A DNA stretch of 64,000 nt, taken from assembly GCA_963970005.1 (NCBI GenBank), contig CAXAMN010008557.1:1241934-1305933 (forward strand), written 5' to 3'. The first letter of the stretch is position 1. Each line of letters starts with the position of its first letter. The notes under the pieces are model-generated. The model saw only the letters and a program-made list of their open reading frames with translations, was not told where the DNA came from and did no database searches. A program made the translations under genes and the position numbers. Origin of the DNA: Durusdinium trenchii (taxonomy: Eukaryota > Sar > Dinophyceae > Suessiales > Symbiodiniaceae). Shown here piece after piece: positions 43,836 to 54,228 of this stretch.

Positions 43836-45152
43836 TCACGAGCGCAAAGGGATTGTGGTAGAACGTGCAGATTTGGCCAAAGGGATGAATTGAATCTTGC
43901 TGTACAAGTTTGATAAGACGACGCCTGCCCAAGCAGTTTTCCTGCGGCTGACAGATTGTGGCATTGCAACATGTTGCAATTCAAGTTGTGACAGTGCACG
44001 GTACAGGCAATGCTTCAGAAAGTTTGCACGCCCATCCGTCCCAATGGAAAAATGCATGGTCGGTTGATTGGATTCAAGACTTTGTTTCATCAACTTTTCT
44101 GAAATGCATGTAGGCAATCTGCATCCATTTTGTTTGACTTGAAAGAAGGTGCAACAACACCTTACCAGTGACGAGGGCCAGCAAGAAATAGCAACAAGCC
44201 AGCACCTCAATTGAGATCGAGAATGCAAGGCATCAAGACAGGAAAGACGTTGGTCATTGAGAGAAGATAAAAGATATGAAAAAGTGTTTGGGCCTCTTAA
44301 CAAGGCCCCCTTTATACAAAGGGTTCTCATTAAAGAGGCCCACACACATTCTTGTCTTGCATCAAATTCGGTGGACTGGAAGGATCCAGGTGCTGATTCA
44401 ACAGTAGCATTCTTGAGTAGTCTATTTCCCAGGGAGCCGAATAGTAAGGTATGTTGAGACACAGTCTTGATGACCTGTACCCAAGCTCTTGAGCATATTG
44501 CAGGCAGCTACACACCCAGAGTGGAGCTCAGCCAGTGAGAATGATGTGTTCCGGCGTGTCAGTGGTTGATGCTGCACACCTGGACTGAATGACTGTTTGG
44601 GGAAGGATGAGTTTAGCAACGCTGGCTCAGGGCAATTGAAGCTTAAGGAGGACAGCCGATTGATGCCGATTGTAAGTTGAGACAACAGGAACAGTTCGTC
44701 TAGTGACACCCCAGCGTCTCCATGGATTGGTGATCTGAATTTGGCACCATCGCAGGAGGAACTCAAAGCAATGCCAGCAACTGGCAACGCTGATTGGAGC
44801 TAATCAATGCCAACCCTCCATACCACCTTTCTTTGCCAGACTCAACACAAATTACGCAACCTTGATATTCTTTGAAATTCTTGCGAGACTTCTTCTTGGT
44901 GGACTGAACAACACACTTTCTGTTTTGTTTGTTGCCCCAGTTGGCAACTTGGTCTTGAGGTGAGGGTCCAGGCAATAGTTTTGTGCTGTACTGTTGCCTT
45001 TGAAAGGCTGCAGCATCAGCCTTTTTTCGCTTGCCATGTGGCAACTCAACATTCTCCTGCTGCAGCATGTGCTGCGAGCAGCCAGGGTCGACCAGGAAAA
45101 TCACCCGATGACTGAAAGCTGCTGATTTATTGGAATGTATTTGGCAATTCAC
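43836..45152 (-). CDS. Possible minus-strand gene, three overlapping open segments
   Basis: Three adjoining minus-strand frames of 130, 121 and 208 codons follow each other in order: 45152-44763 (LVDPGCSQHMLQQENVELP, then Lys/Gln-rich), 44787-44422 (IALSSSCDGAKFRSPIHGD) and 44462-43836. Their run of open frames and amino-acid make-up suggest one gene with short introns, read toward KMO's 3' end. The first segment has a protease-like D-P-G-C-S-x-H-M string, but Pro replaces the usual Ser/Thr, so I do not call a retroelement protease. The last segment may be a chance frame. No family is recognised. Confidence 0.35.
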
Positions 45153-45500
45153 TTGGATTTGTTCATATATAATTGTTCTGAATGAGATGTTTCGTCAAGC
45201 AGGCTCTAAAGCGCAAGCAGACAGAAACACAGCCACTTCAGACAGCTGACAACAACAGTCTACTGGAAAAACGTAACCTGTGACTGGCTAGAACTGAGAT
45301 TCTCATGATAGTACGTTAAAGGCGGCATCATGTCAGCAACTGCCACTTGTGAAAGGTTGTAATGCCCCTAAGCTTTCCCTAGGGTTGCGCACTGGTGGTT
45401 TCCTACTGAGAGCAATGCAACCGCTGTTGCAGCTTGGCACAGAGCATGAGTTGTAATTGTTCTGATCGGATGAGTCTCTTTGTACTCATCTCGTGCACCA

Positions 45501-45689
45501 TAGGTCATCGCTTAGGTCGGAGACCATCCCTCTTAGGCTGAAGGCCATCGCCAGTAGGTTGGAGGCGATCGCTAGTAGGTTGGCCATCCCTAGTAGGTTG
45601 GCCATCGCTAGTAGGTTGGATGCCATCGCTCTTAGGTTGGAGGCCATCACTAGTAGGTTGGAGGCCATCGCTTCTAGGTTGGAGGGCAG
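45501..45689 (+). repeat. 21-bp minisatellite family, locus 3 (longest array)
   Basis: About nine units of TAGGTTGGAGGCCATCGC type, including two shortened 18-base units (TAGGTTGGCCATC). Translated, it gives a seven-residue repeat (RLEAIAS), which is a property of the 21-base period and not evidence of a gene. Confidence 0.93.
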
Positions 45690-46288
45690 AGTGCGGCCTT
45701 TTTTGAGGTACAGCAACCCTCCACCGGGAAGACCATCTTCGTCTTTCAAGGCAAACACGCACAGTTTTTGGATAGTATAGCAAGCCAAATGCAAAGTCCC
45801 AGGCTGGAGCCAGCACTTCCATAACCTCGCCGGGTTCGAAACCCTGTCTTCAGATTTAGGAGCATGATGAGTGATGACATGTGATGAATAGTATCTGAGT
45901 GGTTCCAGTGCCTGGCCGGCAACTTTTACTTAGACAGCTTATGATGGACATCAAGGCTCCATCACATGGAAGCCCGGATGATGGATTTTCTTGCTTTGTC
46001 ATGGTCTGTGCGTACAGTGTTTCGTTTTGCAAAAAAGCAGTGTATGTATAAATAAGTATATATATATAGGAAGTACCATGTCACCATGTCTCATACCTCC
46101 CAAATTTTGCCACTGGGAACCATCATTTTGTAAGAAATCAGCATTCGAGAGTGGTGCAAACCAGTCATGTTGTAGTAACTCGATACTTGAATAAATGATG
46201 CGCCGTGCATTTTGTAAACCCAAACCGTTTTATAGTACAAAATGGGGTATCCTAGGTCCACCATGCTAATTTCAAAGACGATATATAC

Positions 46289-46319
<31 letters not shown>

Positions 46320-48213
46320 TATATATATATATATAGATGTAGATGCAGTAAATTACGAAAGCCAGCCGGTAGGCTAGGCTTGAGCTTCTAGGGCAAACGA
46401 AGTGAGTTAAGGGGGTGTGGGGGTGGGGTGCTCGCTGAGCAGGACCTTTTGATAGGGTGGACGCAGAGCTTGGTGGGGGAGAGCGCTCAAAAGCGAGGGT
46501 CCGAAAATCAGAGAAAATGAGGTCTGGTGATGCGAGTGATGTAATGGACGCCGAGTAGCGCATCATTAGCATCATGAAGGGCTTTGGAGACTGATTGGAC
46601 AATGGGCATTGAGCGCTCGAGTGGAGACAGGGAGCAGCTGGCTTTCATCCCCCCCTTCTCAGGTACTCCTTATTCCCCCAAGCCTCAGCCATGCCACACC
46701 TGATAATCAATGCATACTTCCACATTGGGATAGTTTAAAGCCGTTGAGGTGCCAAGACCTATCCACCCTCTGGTGGCCACGTGGCGTCCACCAGCTCTCC
46801 ACTGTGGCCACAGCCTTTAGCTTTCGAACCAATGACTGAGAGTCGCACCAGATCGGTTGAGACTGCTCAGGGCCCAGACAAGTTCCGGCTACGTGACGGT
46901 GAAGCAAGGTCAAGCAAGTCACAGGACTTGTAGTTTGGCCGTCACTCAGTTTAGCCAAGCGTAGTCTACGTTGGGTCAACCTCAGAAGGGAGGATAAGTT
47001 TTGCCAACCCTCGTTGTAAGGACGGCTTCTGGATGTTGAAGCAAACAGATGTTCAGCTCGGCCAACGCGAGTCGGCATACAAACATGGTCAGGATCCAGA
47101 CAGCGCAAGCATCTGAAGACGCAGATGCACTGCACTTAGAGAAACCAGTCACTCTATTTTGCAATGAAACAGGCCAAACACCTTCAGGCTGTACGGCGAG
47201 TGGATGCAGCATTCTCTCCAACGCTGAAGAACAGTGTGAAGAGGCCGTCAGATTCTGAACGCCTTTTTACAACAGCATCCAAGATGCAGAAGGTCTACAT
47301 CTATTGATTTACCTTGCCTCTCACTTCTCACTCCAAGCACGTGAACACTGCATGGCTTGTTCTGATGAAAATAAGAAAGGGACATGACGGTATTCGTACC
47401 GCATGAGAAGAATAGGATGTCCTCGTTGATTGTAGTGTCCTTTAGATTTCAGGAGTAATGGTTGATCAGTAGACCTCACTGCAAAAACAAATTGGATATT
47501 ATGTACATGGATGCACACATGAAAGCATCCACTTGCTACTGTACTGTACCACAACAGTTTTTTGCTAAATACGTGCAGGGGCTCGGATGAACGTACTCTT
47601 GTACGCAAGTGAATAATAGTGAATAGGTGTCGGATGGTGTAGGTCTCACTTTGGTTGTGTGAGCCCGCTGTGATAAATGTGCCAAAATTATGACCGCGAG
47701 ACGAGACTTCCAGGCGAGAGAGGGGCACACTCCAAGCGTGTTGCAGAATCCGCTCAGCACTGACAGTTTCGAGCAAACCCAGAGGCGCCTAAACCTTGAC
47801 TCAAAGAAACCAACACAAATGAGAAAGAAGGCCTGAATACGAAACAAAGATGGAAGACTAAAGGCCGGCGTATTCAGTGAGCTGGTCCTCATTTTGCAAT
47901 ACAGGGGGACCCCATGGGATCCAATGCCCCATGGCCTACAGGCTTTGACAAACTTTATCAACAACTCAATACTGTAATATGCAAAACGGAAAGCACACGT
48001 GAGCAAGGAGCCTCCTTGCTCTTCACGTCAATCCGGTGCCTGCTGGAGATCCTCTTATAGCAAAAACAGACACACATGCAATTCAATGTCGATCTCGACT
48101 CACAACTTGTTTTGATTTCTGCTCTGCGCACGCATGTTCTTGCTTCGGCAGCTTATGACCCAGCTTCTTAATTTGTGCTGATATCCGTTTGATCATTTTT
48201 GATCTATCTGCAG
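45690..48213. other. No gene assigned; AT microsatellites
   Basis: (TA) microsatellites lie at 46055-46070 and 46281-46335. The minus-strand frames at 46707-47135 and 47321-48006 are open for up to 156 codons but have uneven composition. I see no domain and do not call them. Confidence 0.35.
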
Positions 48214-48411
48214 TCACTCATTCGCCGAAGCCCGTTTATTGGTTTTGGTCTAAAGTTTCTTCATTCACCGTTGATGGAGGGTGCGCATTGGATGCAAAGT
48301 AATGGCATTATTGATTTCCTCATGTTTGCCACCGTCCAAAGTGTGCTCGGTGCGGAACTCCAGAGATTGGATGGAGGTCGCGACTTCAAAGCGCTCATCA
48401 ACTACATATGA
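48214..48411 (+). CDS. Unassigned terminal exon
   Basis: After the acceptor ATCTGCAG the frame reads SLIRRSPFIGFGLKFLHSPL, then GIIDFLMFATVQSVLGAEL, and ends ALINYI before TGA. Codon make-up is typical for coding. No family is recognised and upstream exons are not identified. Confidence 0.45.
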   Translation, partial: SLIRRSPFIGFGLKFLHSPLMEGAHWMQSNGIIDFLMFATVQSVLGAELQRLDGGRDFKALINYI

Positions 48412-48558
48412 AGCAACGGAGACACACTTGTGAGTACACATTTTTCTGCCCACTACCAACCCGCCTTCACAAGTAGTCACAAGTCGCCTTGGCATGCGGC
48501 AGCCTTGTTTTGTTCGAGCATGCTCCAACAACAATGCTTGTAGCAGTCTTAACATTGA

Positions 48559-48795
48559 CATGCTCAAACAGACTCCATTGGTGCAAGGGCACACTGGTCG
48601 CAGAGGTCTGGTGGCAACCTCAGCCCCCCTTTTGTCAGACCTTCATGTTTGCACCATGAATCAGACAGTAACGCAAACCGAAACCTTGAGGTGCTCCAGA
48701 CTTGCAAGAAAGAGTGTGGACCTTACTATGGGGCTTTTCTGTTCGCTACAACGTTGCTGTCTTGGTTTGGATTTGGAGACCCAAGATCTACCTGA
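48559..48795 (+). CDS. Unassigned exon with a hydrophobic C-terminus
   Basis: A plus-strand frame open from 48559 reads ANRNLEVLQTCKKECGPYYG followed by AFLFATTLLSWFGFG and stops at 48793-48795. The hydrophobic segment could be a membrane anchor. It may be the last exon of a gene that begins upstream. Function is unknown. Confidence 0.35.
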   Translation, partial: HAQTDSIGARAHWSQRSGGNLSPPFVRPSCLHHESDSNANRNLEVLQTCKKECGPYYGAFLFATTLLSWFGFGDPRST

Positions 48796-50094
48796 AAGTT
48801 CCACGGAGCACCACAACCTTATATATATATATATTATAGATAGTAATTGGAAAGGCCAAGGCAGACATAGCTATATATATTGTTATATTCTTCCAGCTGC
48901 AATTGAGTCGGTATCGAGTGATGCCTAGAGTTAGACATGAAGTACGTGCAGAGTATGGTGAGCCTGTCAACTCCTCAAATGAGGTCGTCAGTGAGGTGAT
49001 CAGAACTCCTCGCAGGCCTTCTTTGGTCGAGAGAATTGCGCACCAGCTTTGGATTGAACGTTTAACATTGAAGTGGGCAAACGTTTAAGCAATATGACTT
49101 TAAACATTGTCAGGGTGCAGGGTGCAAGTGGTGAGGTCCTTACGAATTGGCTTGGATCAGCACAAGCACTCTCGCAGCATGACTTGCAATACTTTGCAAT
49201 GCCGTAGGAAGTGGAAGCTTCTCCACACCCCATACCACAAGCAGTGTAGGTGTGGTCCTCAAGATATTTGCTACTCTTTTTGTTCATGTTCTTCCCTCCC
49301 AGAATGATGGACAATCCAGATGTCAATTCTGGTACAAGGAAGTGTACCGCAGCACAAGCAGCTCAAGCAAATGGATCAAGGCAGTGTCAGAGGCACTGCT
49401 CTCTCACTCTCACTCTCTCACTACCTTTCTCTATCTCTCTTGACTCCCTTGTGTGCTCTTTTTTGCTTCTGCTCTCTTTGCTCTCTTTACTCTCGAGCTA
49501 CGACCTGTTACTTTTGAACCGCTGTCTGCTAGAAAGCAGCAACGTTTCGTGCTCAGGAGCTGTTTCTCAGTCAACACCGTTGCAGGCGGGTGTCTAGCGG
49601 CTTTTTGTGCAAGACATTTGCCATTCATTTGGAATGTATGTCGCCCTTGTGCCTTCGCTGTTTGCCTTTGCAGGCAGTGGCAAGCCCATGCCGTGCGCAC
49701 AGGCAAGGCTGATTTGCGGGCGTTTGACATTGGACATTCCTTACAATGCGTGCTGAACTGGGATGCAGGCCCATTCCACCACCTGCCTCACCTCCTCAAG
49801 AGGAGGCAGTGGCTTCATTGTGGTTGAATAGGTGGCAGAAGCTCCGGGGGAGTAAGCCGCAGATACACTACTGTAGCTTCAGCTCTTTAGTGAAATGCCC
49901 GGCTTGAAAGTGCCAACAATACGGAAATATGAGATATCAATAGGGACTACAGAGAAAGAGACTGGCAAGAACAAAATCCCACCTGCCAGGTGAGGGTTGT
50001 TAGATTTTTCCAGAGCCTGCAGTGGGCACCACCGGGCCTCAACCTCGAGCGCTAGATTGCAGTGGGCCCCACCGGAAATGAATCAGAAAGAACA
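48796..50094. other. Scattered exon candidates and (CT)n tract
   Basis: Protein-like plus-strand segments: 48908-49088 (HEVRAEYGEPVNSSNEVVSE, ending TAA), 49297-49385 (CQFWYKEVYRSTSSSSKWIK) and 49675-49827 (GKADLRAFDIGHSLQCVLNW, ending TGA). They may be exons of one gene, but phases were not proved. A (CT)n tract lies at 49399-49440. TA-rich microsatellites lie at 48822-48843 and 48870-48880. Confidence 0.3.
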
Positions 50095-50318
50095 AATGCC
50101 AGAGAATGTCAGCAATTGTGACAGAAAATATGCCAGATAGTGCAAGAATTTCCACCGGATAGAATGCCAGAATATGCGAGATAGAATGCCAACAGAATAT
50201 ATGCCAGATAGAGTGCCACAACTTCTACCACATAGAATGCCAGAATATGTGCCAGATAGGATGCCTGAATATATGCCAGATAGACTGCCACAATGTATGC
50301 TAGATAGAATGCCAGACA
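50095..50318 (+). repeat. 24-bp minisatellite
   Basis: Degenerate units of AGAATGCCAGAATATATGCC type, most regular from 50220 to 50318. Any translation gives an eight-residue repeat (RMPEYMPD), a consequence of the period. Confidence 0.85.
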
Positions 50319-50352
50319 GAAGGGCTTCGGGGTTCCCCCAATGCACTTCTAT

Positions 50353-50590
50353 GGTAAAGGCGGCAAAAGTTATTTTTTTAAACGTTTTTCCCGGGTCGGT
50401 CACCCAATTTGACATGTTTTTACCACATGTGCGGTAAAGCCGGTAAAAGTCGATATTTTTTGTTTACCGTTTTCCCGGGTCGGTCGCCCATTCCTTTAAC
50501 CACACACTCGCGGTAAACATGGTACAACTCATATGTCTTACCGTTTTCTACGGGTCTGTGATTATTTTTGTACTAAAGGCGTGGTAAAAC
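50353..50590 (+). repeat. Tandem repeat of about 80 bp, three units plus a stub
   Basis: Units start GGTAAAGGCGG (50353), GGTAAAGCCGG (50433), GGTAAACATGG (50512) and GGTAAAACTTG (50583). The first two contain CCCGGGTCGGTC followed by GCCCA or ACCCA; the third is diverged (CTACGGGTCTG). The array adjoins the 24-bp minisatellite. Confidence 0.85.
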
Positions 50591-51441
50591 TTGTTTAAAG
50601 GAGGAAGAAGAAGAAAAAAAGAAGAACACAAAGAACACACTTAGATCCATGCTCGCAACAGCTAAATCAGTTTGGAAGTTCCAGCATTACTGCAAGTAGA
50701 CCTCTACACGCAATTAGACCTTGGCTGAGGGAACGGAAAGGTGGCTGAGTCCGCAAGAACAGACATGTTTCACATCACGCGTTAGCCCTTTAGTGAAAAG
50801 TGTTGTAAACGGCTTGGTCAACAGCTCAAAACGAGAGAGATTAAAAATGATTAAAAGTTTGCCATCTTGGAGTCTTTTGCGTCTACTTGGTGCCTCAAAA
50901 ACGCTTATTTTGAGCCACGTTGATCCTATGTTGAGCCCACATATCTTGGTCCATCTCGGTCAAAACTGCGCTCTACTCAGCGTCCGCGCGATCCTTCCCC
51001 GCTCTCTGCTTCCAACACACTCCGGTGCGGGCAGTCTTCGTCGCGGTCTTCGTCGCGAAGCGGTTAGAATCTATGTGCCACTGAGTCACTGAACAATTAT
51101 GAACGAATGAAGTGCTGACCTGGTTGACAGGTAAGTGGCGCGTCTGAGGAAACTTCACCCCTGCAAGCAGAAGGTGGACATTTGGGTAACACATGGTAAC
51201 ACGTTTTTGGATTTTCAGCAACATGGCAGAGATGCACATTTGTTGAGAGGATGCCGCGAATGCAACTTTCACGATCTTGCATTGAGTATCGCACATCTTT
51301 TCCAGCCCTGGAGCTGTGAGCACTGCTTAGTTGTTCCATGTTGTTCCTGTTTGATGCCATCAATTGCGAAATAGAACATGACATATAGAACATAACATAG
51401 ATCTGGGGCCATCCTGTAGGGGCTACTTTCCCGTCCTATGA
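50591..51441. other. No gene assigned
   Basis: No coding signal that I can support upstream of the J-domain gene. Upstream exons of that gene may lie here: the J-protein frame is open back to 51442 and AG|G acceptors occur at 51466. Confidence 0.3.
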
Positions 51442-51498
51442 TGCCGACCTTGCCCAAGCTCGGCAGGATTGCAGAAGACCTTGGTTTCGGCAGAGGAG

Positions 51499-52128
51499 AT
51501 GGACACTCAGCAAGTGAAAGTCTATGTCCTAGAGACTAGAACAGGTGAGACAGCTGTTGCAGTCGAAAGAGCAGATGGAAAGCGGTGGCGCTTTCTCCGG
51601 AACTCAATTGATTTTGAATTGGAGTGCAGTGCCGATGCACTTCAGCAGTGGCTTGACGGTTTGGTGTCGGAGCAACTGCCTGGGCTGCTCACCTTGCTTG
51701 CCAACGAGGTGAACACTCGAGGAGAAACATTGAAAGCAAAGGAAAGGGAACGCAACTCCCTCAGAGGCTCTGAAGACTACGAGTTCTTTGGGCTCGATGG
51801 ACAAAATTGCACTGACAAAGACATCGAGAGGGCTTACCGAAAGAAGTCCACCAAGCTTCATCCAGACAAGGGTGGAGACGAGGAATCTTTCAATCACATG
51901 AGAGAGAAATATGAGCAGCTGAAGTCCTTGCGTGGAGAGAAGCAGAAGAAGGAGGGCGGAGGTTCAATCAAATGGGATGCCAGAAGCAGAGAATCGATGC
52001 TTCACGCACATGGAGAACTCAGAGAGCAGCTTGTTTGGATTACTCGTCATATCAACGAGGTGGAAGATGAGCTGAAAGATCTGAGACAAAGACAAGCAAC
52101 GAAGTACAGTCTTTCCTGGGAAGCATAA
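51499..52128 (+). CDS. J-domain (DnaJ/Hsp40-like) protein
   Basis: From ATG 51499 the frame gives 209 residues. The J domain spans about 93-143: DYEFFGLDG, then DIERAYRKKSTKLHPDKGG with the HPD motif at 121-123, then FNHMREKYEQLKSL. J domains stimulate Hsp70 ATPase. Residues 1-90 are unassigned and 165-205 are predicted coiled coil (REQLVWITRHINEVEDELKD). There is no Gly/Phe region or Cys-rich zinc domain, so it is a type C-like J-protein. The frame is open upstream to 51442, after a TGA at 51439, so a preceding exon could add residues. It ends in TAA. Confidence 0.88.
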   Translation: MDTQQVKVYVLETRTGETAVAVERADGKRWRFLRNSIDFELECSADALQQWLDGLVSEQLPGLLTLLANEVNTRGETLKAKERERNSLRGSEDYEFFGLDGQNCTDKDIERAYRKKSTKLHPDKGGDEESFNHMREKYEQLKSLRGEKQKKEGGGSIKWDARSRESMLHAHGELREQLVWITRHINEVEDELKDLRQRQATKYSLSWEA

Positions 52129-52972
52129 ACCACACAAGCATAAGCATAGCATAAGCTATGCTGTGAGCCTTCCTTGAAGAGGCCATGTTCAAACCTAGCC
52201 GAATCAAGGCACCAATCTCTTTTTCCTGTATTCCTGCCAAAATTTGCACGGAATCTGATGGCTGAGAAAGCCGAGCATGCGAGAAGAGCAGGTTTCATCC
52301 GTCGCAGCTCAGAGTGACATATAGCCGGGTATTGACCCGGATCCTAATGACAATTAAATGACTTCAGAACTTCTCAGTAGACACGCTCGCACAATATGCA
52401 TAAACGTCCTTAGTCAGCCTTTGCTTGACGGAGGACAAGCAAAGCGTGTCAGTGTTAGTGCACCTGAATTTGAGTCTCCCGGCAAACTGCCACGGATGAG
52501 TTCTGGGGTGAGGGCTGGAAGCAAAACTGGTCTTGCAGATTTACTTGGTGTAGAAGCGAGGCTTTGCAACATGTTTTAGAGTTTCTGTAGACGCAAGCTG
52601 CAAGCTGATGCAAGCAACTCGGGCAGCTCCTCGTACAATTTATATTGCATTGTGTTTGGATCCATGCTGTGCTGCCACAACGCTTGTATGCTTCGCAGCC
52701 TGGTCGAATCAAGTCACAACACTCGCATTACACTTAACATACAGTTCAAGTTTTCTTTGTCAGACAATGACCATTAATTGACATATGACTTGTAGTCAGT
52801 TGCACACTGATCGCAATTGTTGTGAGTATATAACACATGAAGCATCATGAAGCTTTACACTTGAATTGTATGCAGATGCAGTGAGATGCGAGATCTGTCG
52901 GGAGCACAAGAGAGCCTGCTCCTCAACTTGTCCAAGAGCACTGGTGAAACTATTTGAAAAGAATTGACATGA
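52129..52972. other. No gene seen
   Basis: Short frames only; I see no motif, RNA gene or repeat of note. Confidence 0.4.
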
Positions 52973-53056
52973 GATGGCCTCCACCCTAATAGCGATGGCC
53001 TCCACCCGATCCACCCGAATAGCGATTGCCTCCAACCTAATAGCGATGGCCTCCAA
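52973..53056 (-). repeat. 21-bp minisatellite family, locus 4 (inverted)
   Basis: Units of GCGATGGCCTCCAACCTA type, the reverse complement of the other loci, including one partly duplicated unit (CCACCCGATCCACCCG). Confidence 0.88.
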
Positions 53057-53133
53057 TGTACAGTAGGTGAAATGAAAAGACATGTTATATGATGGTATTT
53101 TCATTTATTTTCGGTTCGGGTTGAACACTCGCC

Positions 53134-53430
53134 TCAGATTGATCCGGTGATCCTCCGTTTTGGTCTCAAGCTCCTGTTGTTGTGTTGTGGCTTGCCCATG
53201 CCGGCTTGCCTCGGCTGCAGCAGATCTTGCCGGGGGTGCTTTCGGTCAGGCGCCTTGCAGGGGAGCGACGCCGCTTTCTCCCCTATAGCCAGCTCGACGA
53301 TAGCCAAGCTGTGAGTATCCTCGAGACAGCGCTTCGCCTCCTCCAAAATCCCATCATCCTCCACCAGCTTGTTCACCCACCGTGCCTCTTTGCAGTGCTG
53401 TTCTGCCAGTGCGCTTGTTTGGTTGCACAA
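53134..53430 (-). CDS. Unassigned minus-strand exon or ORF
   Basis: A 98-codon minus-strand frame reads ALAEQHCKEARWVNKLVEDD, then ILEEAKRCLEDTHSLAIVEL, and a basic C-terminus. The first half looks like helical coding sequence. An opposite-strand frame (53182-53469) is also open, so strand choice is a judgement. No family is recognised. Confidence 0.3.
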   Translation of the reverse strand: MCNQTSALAEQHCKEARWVNKLVEDDGILEEAKRCLEDTHSLAIVELAIGEKAASLPCKAPDRKHPRQDLLQPRQAGMGKPQHNNRSLRPKRRITGSI

Positions 53431-54228
53431 AGCTCGATGACGGCTCGTTCATTCATGATTAGCAATTAGTAAAAGGACGTAGATCAGTTTTAGTAGCATG
53501 CAACAACTTTGTAAATGTGCCGGAGCGGCCTGCCATAGATGAGAGTCACAGATGCAAATCGGAGTCAAACAACCTTCCCACATGCACTTCATCTCCCACA
53601 GCTCAAGCCTTCACCGTGTTGACAGTTGCCTTTTTTCTTTTTAAATCGTGATCTTGAATGGATCCGCAAGGGATTGCCCAAGCGTGTGCAGCTGAGGCAT
53701 CCCTGATTTGGTTCCCGGAGGCAAGATTGAAATGGATGCGAGAAATTTGTTGAAGTGGTTTTGGCTCAGGGCGGGTGAATGGCAGAGTGGCTTTCAAGTG
53801 GAAAAGCATTTCACTTAGATTTGAACATCTTGGGGGATGCATTCTTTGAGACTTCGTGTACATCATGTACATCACAAAGATTGAACATGTGTGTTGCCAA
53901 GGCGGGAGGCAAGCCAACACGGGAGGGCAAGGTTATCGCGCTGCTGCAGATGAAGGCGCTGGCTTTGCTAATGTTTTCTCCAAGTACAACCCCTGTGGCC
54001 TCCTCCTTCGTCTGAGGTCCAGCCCCAATCCGAATTGCTGAGGCCTGATGGTGTTAGAACCTTCAGAGTAAGACCAACCAGAATTAGAGTGGAGAGAAGA
54101 TGAATAGATTCTTGAATTTTTGGATATTAGCCCTTTGGGAGTAGAGACTGCATGTCCTTGGGCTCAAGCCATCTGCCACAGAGCACGAGCATTGAGAAGA
54201 CACCAAACGGCTTGACAAGTGAGCCACC

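Noticed and set aside
45825-45845. tRNA B-box-like GGGTTCGAAACCC
   Set aside because: No A box or acceptor stem can be folded upstream at the right distance.
50095-50318. CRISPR-like array
   Set aside because: Units are directly tandem without spacers of unique sequence, and the genome is eukaryotic.
54150-54165. Possible relic of the dinoflagellate spliced leader (GGCTCAAG) before the 54 kb gene
   Set aside because: Only the last eight bases agree; the upstream part of the leader does not.
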